Shown here in pieces: positions 1 through 8,587 of a stretch of 64,000 nucleotides of DNA (positions within the stretch are counted from its first letter, which is position 1; every line of letters begins with the position of its first letter). A program made the translations under genes and the position numbers. Source of the stretch: an uncultured Kordia sp. (lineage in GTDB: Bacteria > Bacteroidota > Bacteroidia > Flavobacteriales > Flavobacteriaceae). Below the pieces are notes generated by a model. That model was not told the DNA's origin and searched no databases. It saw only the letters and a list, made by a program, of their open reading frames with translations. The stretch is from the NCBI RefSeq assembly GCF_947489565.1, contig NZ_CANLEA010000012.1, positions 124,001 to 188,000 on the forward strand, in the 5' to 3' direction.

Positions 1-3000
1 GTCTACTTAAATATAACGTGCTGAATATTTGCGCATTCGCTCCAGAAGAAGCAAATTCATAATCAGATTTTACACGAACGGAAACATTCAAGTTTTCTGT
101 ATCTGTAGATACGTTTGTAAACTCAAAACTAGTTAACGGCTCACTATTATTGTCGAATAAAACTGTATTAATCGCAGTTAAATATGTTTCTGCAAGTTCT
201 ACTAAGTTCGCAGTAATACCGTCTGTTTCTGTATAAATGAGTGCACTACTTGTTCCTAAATTAGGATACGAGTTGGAACCATTTATAAAGGCACGCATAC
301 GATCTAAGTATACAGTATCAACATTTTCTCCATTGGTAGCATGAACTAACGGTATTGACCAATTCATGTCTTGTACATAAATTGTTTGTTCTAAATCGCC
401 TGTACCTTCTTCAATAGAATAGTATGCGCCATCAATGTAATGACCTACATATCCGTTTGGTCTGTAATATTTGGTTCCTAATGGCTTTTCTAAGAAGTCT
501 GAACAATCGCCCGTTTCTGCTGTTGTTACACAGTATAATTCTGAAGGTGTAATTCCGTATTCTTCAGGAATAAACCAACCTGGTTCACCAGCTTCCATGT
601 ATGAGAATGGATTTGTAGCTAGTAATCTGATTGAATCATATTGTTCACCATTTCGTTGCCAGTATCCAATACGTAAGTGATTTACGTTTGGTCTTTCTGC
701 TTCAGGAACAACGGCTTCAAATGGGTGATATGGTCGCCAGTTGCTTCCATCTGCCATGTAAATACCAATATTTTCAATAGAGTATTTGTGTTTTACTTGA
801 CGTAATTCGTGTCCGCCTCGAACTACTTTGTTTGGCGGAATTAAGTCTGTAAAGTTTTGAGCTGCACCTGTATGTCCTCCAATTTTATCAGAGATTGCAC
901 CTGGCACTAAACCTTTCATTGCTTTGAAATCGATATACGTATCTAAAGGAATGACTTTGTCTATATTTCCTGCTGTTGGAACACTTGAGAAATAATTTAA
1001 TTCGAAAGTTTCATTCGTTAACATGTGTACACCTTGCACCGCTTCTCTGGTTCTGTCTGGATAGTTTGGATTGGTTCCATTCGCTAATGGCGGAATTGCA
1101 TCTCTATTGACTGTTTTATCTTTCTCCCATTTCAGTTTTACCTTGAATGTTTTACAGATTTTCACAATAATTCTGATACATACACGAACTCTAATCTGAG
1201 CAAATAATAAGAATGGTCGCGCTGCTTCCGCAGATAAAATGGCATCAAGACTCACACGGAATCCAACAATTTTCCAGACACTGATTGAGATGGTTCCTCC
1301 AAAGGCAATATAACCTCCTAATTGGAATCGCTCAAAGCTTATAAATCCGCCAACTTCTACATAAGCACTGATTTCTACTTTGATTCCGAAGAAATTTTTC
1401 TTCAATGATAAATCGACTCGCGCTCCAGCTTCAATTCCTCTTGCCGAGAGCATTAAGAACGATTGTGCTGTAATGATGGTTAAGACTCGTGCTGTAATTG
1501 GCGAATCTTTAGTACCGAAGTTTAGATACCAAGCAGATGGATTGTTAAAGAAGAATCCGGCTTGTACTTCTGCGTATAAATCAATAATCCAACCGTTTGA
1601 TTGTGGCAATTGATAATCGGCTCCAAACCAGAATTCGAACGAATCATCTCCAACTGCAACACCTGCAAAGAATGGTGGTTCTGTATCGTCTAAAATTCCT
1701 AGTCGCTCTCCAAGAACATTGGCTCTACCATCTAAGATAAATACGGATGGTAAGGATAAAATTGCCATGAGTCGTGTGGAGAATAAGTATCCGTCATCGT
1801 GCATGGTTCCTAATACCGTTCCTGCACCAATAGCAACTGGTATGTTATATTGATCGGTTCGTGGTGGTCCACTGAACTTATCGAAATTCACACCTCGTTT
1901 TGGATACGTGTAGTAGTCATACCATGTGTCTTCTCCTGATACAAGTCCGATCGCTTCTTTTTCAGCTACGTATTTGTATCCGAGTAATCCTCCAAATCCG
2001 TAGAATGCTAATCCTGTAGCAGCTAATGGAATTGGTGTTGGCATTTCGATTCCTGCTTCAATTAAGAATGCTGGTTCTTTTGGTTGCAAACGCATTTGCG
2101 CAGCTCCACTGATTCTTGCTTTTGGAAGTTTTAAACCAATTTTCCCTTCGTATTCAGGAGATTCTCCTGGTTCAGGAATGGATAACATTCCGTTAATGAT
2201 CGCCAATGCAGAATCTGGATCAGCCGTTCCTGGAATGATTAAATCAACTTCAATGGTTTGAATACGTAAGAAGCTGTCTCCATCTCCTCCATGTTCATCA
2301 TTATCGGTTGTGTAATAGTATTTGATTCCTTCTCCACGCGCGTCAATTCCTAACGGATCTAAACTGATGGCTCCATCAAATCCCCAATAGTTGTATTTAC
2401 GCATGACACCATCTTTTTCTTGTTGGTGTGATCCGAAGTGAATTCCGGTTACCGCAATTTCAATTGGTCCAAGATTTAGTGAAATATTTGTTGGAATGAA
2501 TGCATTTCCTCCCACAATTTCCATAGATCCATCTTCGTATACGCGTAGTTTTGGCAATACAATTTTTTGATCGCCTAGTACACGTTGCATGATTGCATTT
2601 TGGAATGAGATTTCGCAAGATGTTCCTAAGAAGAATTTATCTTCAGCTTTTCCTATTTCTGCCGATAAGAAATTGATCGTCATAAAGTTGAAAAGTTCTA
2701 ACGGAAATCCTGATGGTAAAAACGTTGCCGTTAATGAGAAATCATCTTCACTATACCAATGTCCTTCTAAGTCAATAATTGCCTTTTCGGTAGGATTGTT
2801 TGGGTCTTTGAATTTTGGAATTTCAACACGCGCTTTTAAGTTGGATTCTGTTACTTGTCCGTGATAAAATGTTAAGTCAAATCGGTTAAAACCTAATCGC
2901 CATGCTTTGTCAGGATTGCTTCCTAACTGAAACCACATGAATTGATTTGGATCAATAGTGCTTATGAAACTGTTGTAATCTGCTTCTTTTTCAAAATTGA

Positions 3001-4438
3001 GTATTCCGGTGTTTGTTGTAATTGATAATGGATACTTGAATTTTAATTGATACGGATTATCTAAGGCATTGATATGTGCCACCAAGTTAGACAGAGAAGT
3101 AATGTTCTCATCTGTTCCATTAGAAACTACCGTTACGGGATAGTTGACATCAAAATATTCTGAGAAATAATCAGTTACTTGTCCCGCTGCATCTACCGCA
3201 TACGTTGCTCTTAAAGCAATTGTACCTGACATTCCTCCTGTTCCAATCAGTAATCTTTCTCCTGTAATGGCGAGTGTTTGACCGGTTTCTTTTTTGAACC
3301 ATTTTTTTGGTAAGTAAATGGTTGTCAAATCGGTATAAACTCCCATAAATTCAGGTGGACGATTGTCTAAATCGGCTTCCGCAATGTTAGAATTCTTACT
3401 TAAATCAATCTTTAAGTTCTGAATGTCTATAATGAGTCCTGTATTTCCAATTTGTGCTGGGAAGTTGGTGTTTAGTACTAAATCTAAATTGTATCCAAAA
3501 CCTTCTTCCGTATCTGCATAGAACAATGCTTCTCCAAAGGTCAACATTACTTTTGGACCGCCGTTTGCGTCTTCTGGCAATTCTGTTAAAGGTTCTCCCA
3601 TTAAAGAATTATCACACGGATTTACTCCAAATTCATCATATACAGGTTTTAGAATGCTTCTAGGAAATTCGATTCCTGCTGATAATGTGAGTGTTGCACG
3701 TGCTTTTGGAATGAGAATATTTTTGATATATTCTTCAATGTCTTGTGGCAATAACGATCTGAAAAACTCTTTTAGTTTTACTTTCGTCTCGTTCAAGTCA
3801 TTCTTTAAAATGTAGGTAATAAAACCTATAAGTGTCGCATATTTTTGCGTTTGTGCGTGTATTTCAGAGACAACATCTGTGAGCTTCGTTTCTTGCGTTG
3901 GTGTTAGCAAGTTTAAGTCACTATTTGCTGCATTGATGTCATTTACAAATTGTTCTAGATTTGTGGTAGTATCATCTATTGGTTCTGTAAATGTGTTAAT
4001 GAAGTTAGCAATCGCTTGTTCTTCTGATATATTGAGCACGCGCAATGCGATTTCAAAGAATTCTTGAGGAGAGAAAGAGAAATTATCTAAATTAAAATCT
4101 CTTAAGTAGGCAAGTACTTGCCATTCGTATTCCACTGTAATTGGAAATGCTGATATAGTTGCATCGTCTGCATCAGGATTTAGCACTAAGTATATTCCTG
4201 TGCTCGGTAATTCTATATCTAAACGTTGTGATACGATTGATAAGCTGTAAAAAGCCGCATCTCCTCTTGGGCTTTTATTGTATTGTAAATCCTTGTAGTG
4301 TATTTTATCAAACAAATACACAATTCCATCTTTGATGAAACCAAGAATATCCGGTATATCGTCTGTATTGACTACAGATGACAGTTTTGGATAATACCTA
4401 TGCGCTACAACCGCTGTATTATTATTTTGACCTGACAT
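1..4438 (-). CDS. Very large protein of unknown function, 3' end outside window
   Basis: An open frame runs from an ATG at 4438 to the window edge without a stop, giving at least 1479 residues. It begins MSGQNNNTAVVAH and has no signal peptide. The sequence is rich in short beta-type stretches. From about residue 790 there are glycine-rich, partly hydrophobic runs (for example GFGGLLGYKY and GGYIAFGGTISISVW), followed by a basic cysteine-containing stretch (RVCIRIIVKICKTFKVK). I do not recognise a family with confidence; the glycine-rich beta pattern is reminiscent of large DUF6603-type proteins, which is only an impression. It is the last visible gene of a minus-strand operon with the two large proteins and the candidate immunity gene upstream, 120 bases after the 209-residue gene. 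Function unknown; a structural or delivery part of the same system is possible. Confidence 0.8.
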   Translation of the reverse strand, partial: MSGQNNNTAVVAHRYYPKLSSVVNTDDIPDILGFIKDGIVYLFDKIHYKDLQYNKSPRGDAAFYSLSIVSQRLDIELPSTGIYLVLNPDADDATISAFPITVEYEWQVLAYLRDFNLDNFSFSPQEFFEIALRVLNISEEQAIANFINTFTEPIDDTTTNLEQFVNDINAANSDLNLLTPTQETKLTDVVSEIHAQTQKYATLIGFITYILKNDLNETKVKLKEFFRSLLPQDIEEYIKNILIPKARATLTLSAGIEFPRSILKPVYDEFGVNPCDNSLMGEPLTELPEDANGGPKVMLTFGEALFYADTEEGFGYNLDLVLNTNFPAQIGNTGLIIDIQNLKIDLSKNSNIAEADLDNRPPEFMGVYTDLTTIYLPKKWFKKETGQTLAITGERLLIGTGGMSGTIALRATYAVDAAGQVTDYFSEYFDVNYPVTVVSNGTDENITSLSNLVAHINALDNPYQLKFKYPLSITTNTGILNFEKEADYNSFISTIDPNQFMWFQLGSNPDKAWRLGFNRFDLTFYHGQVTESNLKARVEIPKFKDPNNPTEKAIIDLEGHWYSEDDFSLTATFLPSGFPLELFNFMTINFLSAEIGKAEDKFFLGTSCEISFQNAIMQRVLGDQKIVLPKLRVYEDGSMEIVGGNAFIPTNISLNLGPIEIAVTGIHFGSHQQEKDGVMRKYNYWGFDGAISLDPLGIDARGEGIKYYYTTDNDEHGGDGDSFLRIQTIEVDLIIPGTADPDSALAIINGMLSIPEPGESPEYEGKIGLKLPKARISGAAQMRLQPKEPAFLIEAGIEMPTPIPLAATGLAFYGFGGLLGYKYVAEKEAIGLVSGEDTWYDYYTYPKRGVNFDKFSGPPRTDQYNIPVAIGAGTVLGTMHDDGYLFSTRLMAILSLPSVFILDGRANVLGERLGILDDTEPPFFAGVAVGDDSFEFWFGADYQLPQSNGWIIDLYAEVQAGFFFNNPSAWYLNFGTKDSPITARVLTIITAQSFLMLSARGIEAGARVDLSLKKNFFGIKVEISAYVEVGGFISFERFQLGGYIAFGGTISISVWKIVGFRVSLDAILSAEAARPFLLFAQIRVRVCIRIIVKICKTFKVKLKWEKDKTVNRDAIPPLANGTNPNYPDRTREAVQGVHMLTNETFELNYFSSVPTAGNIDKVIPLDTYIDFKAMKGLVPGAISDKIGGHTGAAQNFTDLIPPNKVVRGGHELRQVKHKYSIENIGIYMADGSNWRPYHPFEAVVPEAERPNVNHLRIGYWQRNGEQYDSIRLLATNPFSYMEAGEPGWFIPEEYGITPSELYCVTTAETGDCSDFLEKPLGTKYYRPNGYVGHYIDGAYYSIEEGTGDLEQTIYVQDMNWSIPLVHATNGENVDTVYLDRMRAFINGSNSYPNLGTSSALIYTETDGITANLVELAETYLTAINTVLFDNNSEPLTSFEFTNVSTDTENLNVSVRVKSDYEFASSGANAQIFSTLYLSR

Positions 4439-4558
4439 ATTATATTTTTTTATTTTTTATGATCATTTTTTATTTCAAAATTTAAGTTCAGCCAATACTC
4501 TTCCTCCCTAACACATGTTAAGCGTTAAGATTCAGTTAGTTATGGTTTTAAACTTTTT

Positions 4559-5188
4559 TTAGAAGGAAGGAATGATTTCTGAACTCATATAATAGTCAGC
4601 TAAATCCTGAGACATTCCTGTTAAATCTCTTAGTTCTTGAATATCAGAAGCAGTATTTAATAATACAATAGACTCCTGTCCATCTTCATCTACATGAAAA
4701 TTATTCCAATTCAATTCCCATAATAGTCCACTACTTTCATAGTAAGTACATTCAAAAAGTTCTTCTTTTGGATTGATACTTCTATCCCAATAGTATTTAC
4801 GGGTTCTATCGTATTCATAATTTCCATTTTCATCTTTATAGCCATGTGCTACTAATTCTTGATTAGGATCGAATAACTCTAAGATTGTCCCTGTCAATAC
4901 TCCTGCTAAATCATACGAGAATTGTTGTTTTAATTCATAACCACTATACATTTGGCTTTCAACAATATTTATCCATTTATAACCAGCCGAAGACGAATTA
5001 TTAACTACTGTTTGATGGTTTTCATTACTCGTATTATTATACAAGAGTCCCATAAGTTCATTTTCGTAAAACTTTTCTTCTTTTACTACAGCTCCACTAT
5101 CATAATAAACTTTAGAATAGTCCGCTAGTTCATTTGCTTGTTGTACTGTAATGAAATTTCCTTGTGAATTTTTATATTTTATACTCAT
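4559..5188 (-). CDS. Candidate immunity protein of the upstream toxin, 209 aa
   Basis: The gene starts six bases after the stop of the 1130-residue candidate toxin gene and encodes a 209-residue protein with no signal peptide or membrane segment. The protein is rich in Tyr, Asn, Glu and Asp. Its middle has YD/WD-containing strands like the MORN/YD-type short repeats used by many beta-sheet immunity proteins (LVAHGYKDENGNYEYD, then YYESSGLLWELNW). I do not recognise a named family. In polymorphic toxin systems the immunity gene lies directly downstream of the toxin, is small and is usually acidic, and this gene fits that. The role is inferred from position only; it could instead be an accessory or chaperone-like protein. 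Confidence 0.6.
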   Translation of the reverse strand: MSIKYKNSQGNFITVQQANELADYSKVYYDSGAVVKEEKFYENELMGLLYNNTSNENHQTVVNNSSSAGYKWINIVESQMYSGYELKQQFSYDLAGVLTGTILELFDPNQELVAHGYKDENGNYEYDRTRKYYWDRSINPKEELFECTYYESSGLLWELNWNNFHVDEDGQESIVLLNTASDIQELRDLTGMSQDLADYYMSSEIIPSF

Positions 5189-5194
5189 AATTTT

Positions 5195-8100
5195 CTATAA
5201 ATTAATTGTGAATTCTGGTGGTAAACTTATACTCCTATCTCCTATGGGAGTTCTAAATATATTGAAATCTATTTTTTTCTTTGCACTGACATTTAAATTT
5301 CCCATAAATGAACTTCCTTTTAGATCAGACATGAATCTAGTAAGTTTTGGTTGTCCGCTTACTATCTTAAATTCAAACAAGCATCTAGGATCTATTTTCT
5401 CTGCATTTCTTGATGCGTTTAAAGCCTTTTCTATACTGTTGATCTCATTTTGGAATTTACCTCCATTTTTAGCACTAAAACTTTTTAAGGTTGCTAGAGC
5501 ATCGTCATAAGATTTTATTAAATCATCATATTTACTAGGATCAAGATACAATACTATATCCAGATCAGGAGGTGCTAATTTAGTTAATGCAGATCCTCCA
5601 ATAGTAACTCTGTCTGCAATTTTATATTTACTAAATAAAGTACTAAGTTCTGTGGTAAATGTTGAAAAATGACCTGCATTGATAAAAGGATATGGAACTC
5701 CATTATTCAAAAAGTTTTTATAGTTGGTCATCCATTCTTTTACAGATACTTTCCCAGTTTGCTTTAAGGTTCTATAACTTTTTATTATGAGTCCATTTAT
5801 TGCTTCTAATGACAAATTATTTGCTAATCCATGGTTTACCATTTCATAAACATCGTCCATAGTATGCAACTGGTTTCCAGTAGGAACAGGTACATTGTTG
5901 ACAACATTATGCGCAATTTCTGAGAAAACTTCTCTTCCTTTTTTAGCATTTTGAAGATCGGTGATTCTATAAAATTCATCATAAAACTCCGTAATATTTC
6001 TGAATCCTTTGACTTTAGTTAAATCGTTGAACTCGTCCATAAAACTTGGATTTGTATCAAACTTTAGCTTCGTCTTTGGTCCACGTGAAGTAATAATTTC
6101 TCCTAACTCAAAAGCTAATTTTGGATCTATATTTTTGGCATCCAATAATTTATTTGCTAATTGAGGGAAATCTGCAGCCAAGTCGTTAATCATTTGAGTA
6201 GCGCGGACTGTTATTTTATTTCCTACTGTTAGCATTACATCAAGTACCTCTGTTGGCAATTGATTTGGAATTCCTTGTGAACTTAAATTATCAATTTCTT
6301 TTAGTACATCATCTGCACTTTTTACAGCTCTACGACGACTAAATATTGCTTTTCCAGCTGATGCCAATGTAAGTCCTAAGAAACAATAACTTAGTTTCTT
6401 ATTTAGAGCAGCCAAATCAGGATCGTTTGTCGTTGTTGCTTGATAATTAAAGAAGGAAGAAAACATTCCGGCAGTAACCGCAGTCACTTCTGCTCCACTT
6501 TCTATTCCTCTCCAAAAAAGTACTGCTTCAGTTCCTGTTACAGTTCCTTGCCTTACTTTATTGATCTTAGTTATATGTTTCAAGTGACGGAGATGACGTA
6601 AAGCTCCAGCTCCTCCTGTTGCGAAAAATAGTCCAATTTCAATTATCACTTCAACAGCAAAAGAAATGGCTGCATCAATATTTTTTAATCGATCAAATTC
6701 TTCTGCATAAAAGAATAAAAATGCTGGAATAGGTTCATGACTCGGTATTGTAAGTTCCAGGTCTGCTTCATATCCAATGACACATATTGGTTGATAGATA
6801 TGATAGTCACCATACACCGAAGCTGTTGTTAACTCTTGAATTCCTGTTTGACTAAAAGCATTTAAATAGGTGGTAGTACTTTTTTTATTGATCGTTATAA
6901 TCTCTTTATCAAGTTCACTTTTTGGAGTATAGGTTACTTTTGTTGATAAAGATTTAAAATAGATATTTCCATTTTCTTCAGATTTAATAGTTTCAAATTC
7001 CAAGACTGGTTCAGCTCCACTAATAATATTTCCGTCATCATCATATTGTGCGTAATACCTAGCGCCTCCTGTTGAACTTTCATCTAAGAAAAAGGCTTCC
7101 GTACTCATTCCGTCATCATTTACTGGAACTCCAGCTGGAACATGGAAGAAATTGTATTTAGATATTTTCCATATTTTATGTAATGCATTTATGAAATGTT
7201 GTCGATTATTGTCTTCATCAACAAACCATTGAATGATAACAATTCTATCTAAGCGTTGATCATCCATTAAATAGTACAAGACTTCAAAATTGGTTTTATT
7301 CCCGTCTCTAATTTTCAATAGAAAATCTAACATTTTGTTAGCTTCACTATAAGTTGTGATGGAAGCTAGCAAATAAAGAATATCAACCTCATCAATTTCC
7401 TCTTCATTATCTTGATCTATTTCATCCATTTTCATGAAACGATCGAGCATTTCTATACGTTGATCTATTGGTATTAATTTTAGATCACTAAAAAGACTTG
7501 AATATAAATACTTAACTCTTCTATCACTATCTTGTTCGGTAGTAATTACATCTCCATCTTCATCTACAGGATCGCCTGAAGTGTTTACTGGAAACAGCGT
7601 ATTTTCATCGTTGTATCTTAAGTTATCATAAAAGTTAGCCAGTATAGCTCTGTAACGGGCAAACTCTTTTAAGTTTGGAACCGTAGGCAGCACCACTGAT
7701 GCATCAATAGCTGGAACTGAATCGTATAGGTATCCCCAATCTTTAAGCAATTCACCAATAACTCTGTCAATAATAGGTAAATTGTCATATTGAGTATTGT
7801 TTGAATTTGCATATTTTTGATAGATTGCAACTTTTATTGTTTCGATATCATTTATAGCTAATTTTCCTATTACTTCTCGTTGTATCCAATATATTTTAAA
7901 GCATATATGACACATTGTTTTAGCAAATAATTTTTTGCTACCAATAGGACTCTCTTCATCACTGTCAAACTTAATAATTACATAATCGCTTTCTAGTTCA
8001 TCTGGAAGGTCTATCCATTCTTGAGTTGACAAATGGTCTGCAAAGTTTTTTGCGTAAAAGCGACCTGTAGCTGTATTTGAAAAAGGTTTCGTTTCTAGTG

Positions 8101-8587
8101 TGCTTGTTGCATTTGGAAACTGATCTGTTCTTCTATATTTTTTAAAATCTGAATCAGGTGGAATTGTGAATGAATAAATTCTATTCGTAAAATAATGTGA
8201 CAACGGATCTTGATCTACTCTTTTAAATGTAACCGTATCATCTTGTTTTGCTAATTCAAATCCCCATCCTGTTTCTTCATATGAAAGAATTACTGGAAAT
8301 TTATGAGTGAAACCGCTTTCTGTTTCATCGTTCTTTAGTGCATTTAACTTTAAGCTTCCTCGTTTATATTGTGTAAAACTACTTTTTAAATAATAGCCTG
8401 ATTCATATGTTTTATCTTTTATGTCCTTACTATTAAAATCTGATGCAGAGAAGTATTCATATTCTAAGGTTCCAATTTTGAACCTTAATAATACTCCAGA
8501 ACTCCCCATAACCATATCATTCGAGATATCATATCTATCAGATATTGTCCTTACGGCAAAGCCGTTATATATTATGACTGCGTCCAT
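5195..8587 (-). CDS. Large polymorphic-toxin-like protein with C-terminal nucleotidyltransferase domain, 1130 aa
   Basis: The 1130-residue protein has no signal peptide. Its first 600 or so residues are not recognised. Residues around 640-740 hold hydrophobic, glycine/alanine-rich segments (VEVIIEIGLFFATGGAGAL and others) resembling the membrane-active 'pretoxin' segments of polymorphic toxins. The last 140 residues carry the minimal nucleotidyltransferase signature: GGS at about 997-999, then DLD at 1008-1010. The Ser-to-Asp distance is the same nine residues as in MNT-type enzymes (GS-x8-D-x-D). A later acidic residue in KKIDFNIF, about 1107, could be the third metal ligand. The start overlaps the stop of the preceding gene by one base (TAATG), which points to coupled translation. 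A C-terminal catalytic domain followed by a small gene suggests toxin and immunity. The fold call is fairly firm; activity, target and delivery route are inference. Confidence 0.8.
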   Translation of the reverse strand: MDAVIIYNGFAVRTISDRYDISNDMVMGSSGVLLRFKIGTLEYEYFSASDFNSKDIKDKTYESGYYLKSSFTQYKRGSLKLNALKNDETESGFTHKFPVILSYEETGWGFELAKQDDTVTFKRVDQDPLSHYFTNRIYSFTIPPDSDFKKYRRTDQFPNATSTLETKPFSNTATGRFYAKNFADHLSTQEWIDLPDELESDYVIIKFDSDEESPIGSKKLFAKTMCHICFKIYWIQREVIGKLAINDIETIKVAIYQKYANSNNTQYDNLPIIDRVIGELLKDWGYLYDSVPAIDASVVLPTVPNLKEFARYRAILANFYDNLRYNDENTLFPVNTSGDPVDEDGDVITTEQDSDRRVKYLYSSLFSDLKLIPIDQRIEMLDRFMKMDEIDQDNEEEIDEVDILYLLASITTYSEANKMLDFLLKIRDGNKTNFEVLYYLMDDQRLDRIVIIQWFVDEDNNRQHFINALHKIWKISKYNFFHVPAGVPVNDDGMSTEAFFLDESSTGGARYYAQYDDDGNIISGAEPVLEFETIKSEENGNIYFKSLSTKVTYTPKSELDKEIITINKKSTTTYLNAFSQTGIQELTTASVYGDYHIYQPICVIGYEADLELTIPSHEPIPAFLFFYAEEFDRLKNIDAAISFAVEVIIEIGLFFATGGAGALRHLRHLKHITKINKVRQGTVTGTEAVLFWRGIESGAEVTAVTAGMFSSFFNYQATTTNDPDLAALNKKLSYCFLGLTLASAGKAIFSRRRAVKSADDVLKEIDNLSSQGIPNQLPTEVLDVMLTVGNKITVRATQMINDLAADFPQLANKLLDAKNIDPKLAFELGEIITSRGPKTKLKFDTNPSFMDEFNDLTKVKGFRNITEFYDEFYRITDLQNAKKGREVFSEIAHNVVNNVPVPTGNQLHTMDDVYEMVNHGLANNLSLEAINGLIIKSYRTLKQTGKVSVKEWMTNYKNFLNNGVPYPFINAGHFSTFTTELSTLFSKYKIADRVTIGGSALTKLAPPDLDIVLYLDPSKYDDLIKSYDDALATLKSFSAKNGGKFQNEINSIEKALNASRNAEKIDPRCLFEFKIVSGQPKLTRFMSDLKGSSFMGNLNVSAKKKIDFNIFRTPIGDRSISLPPEFTINL

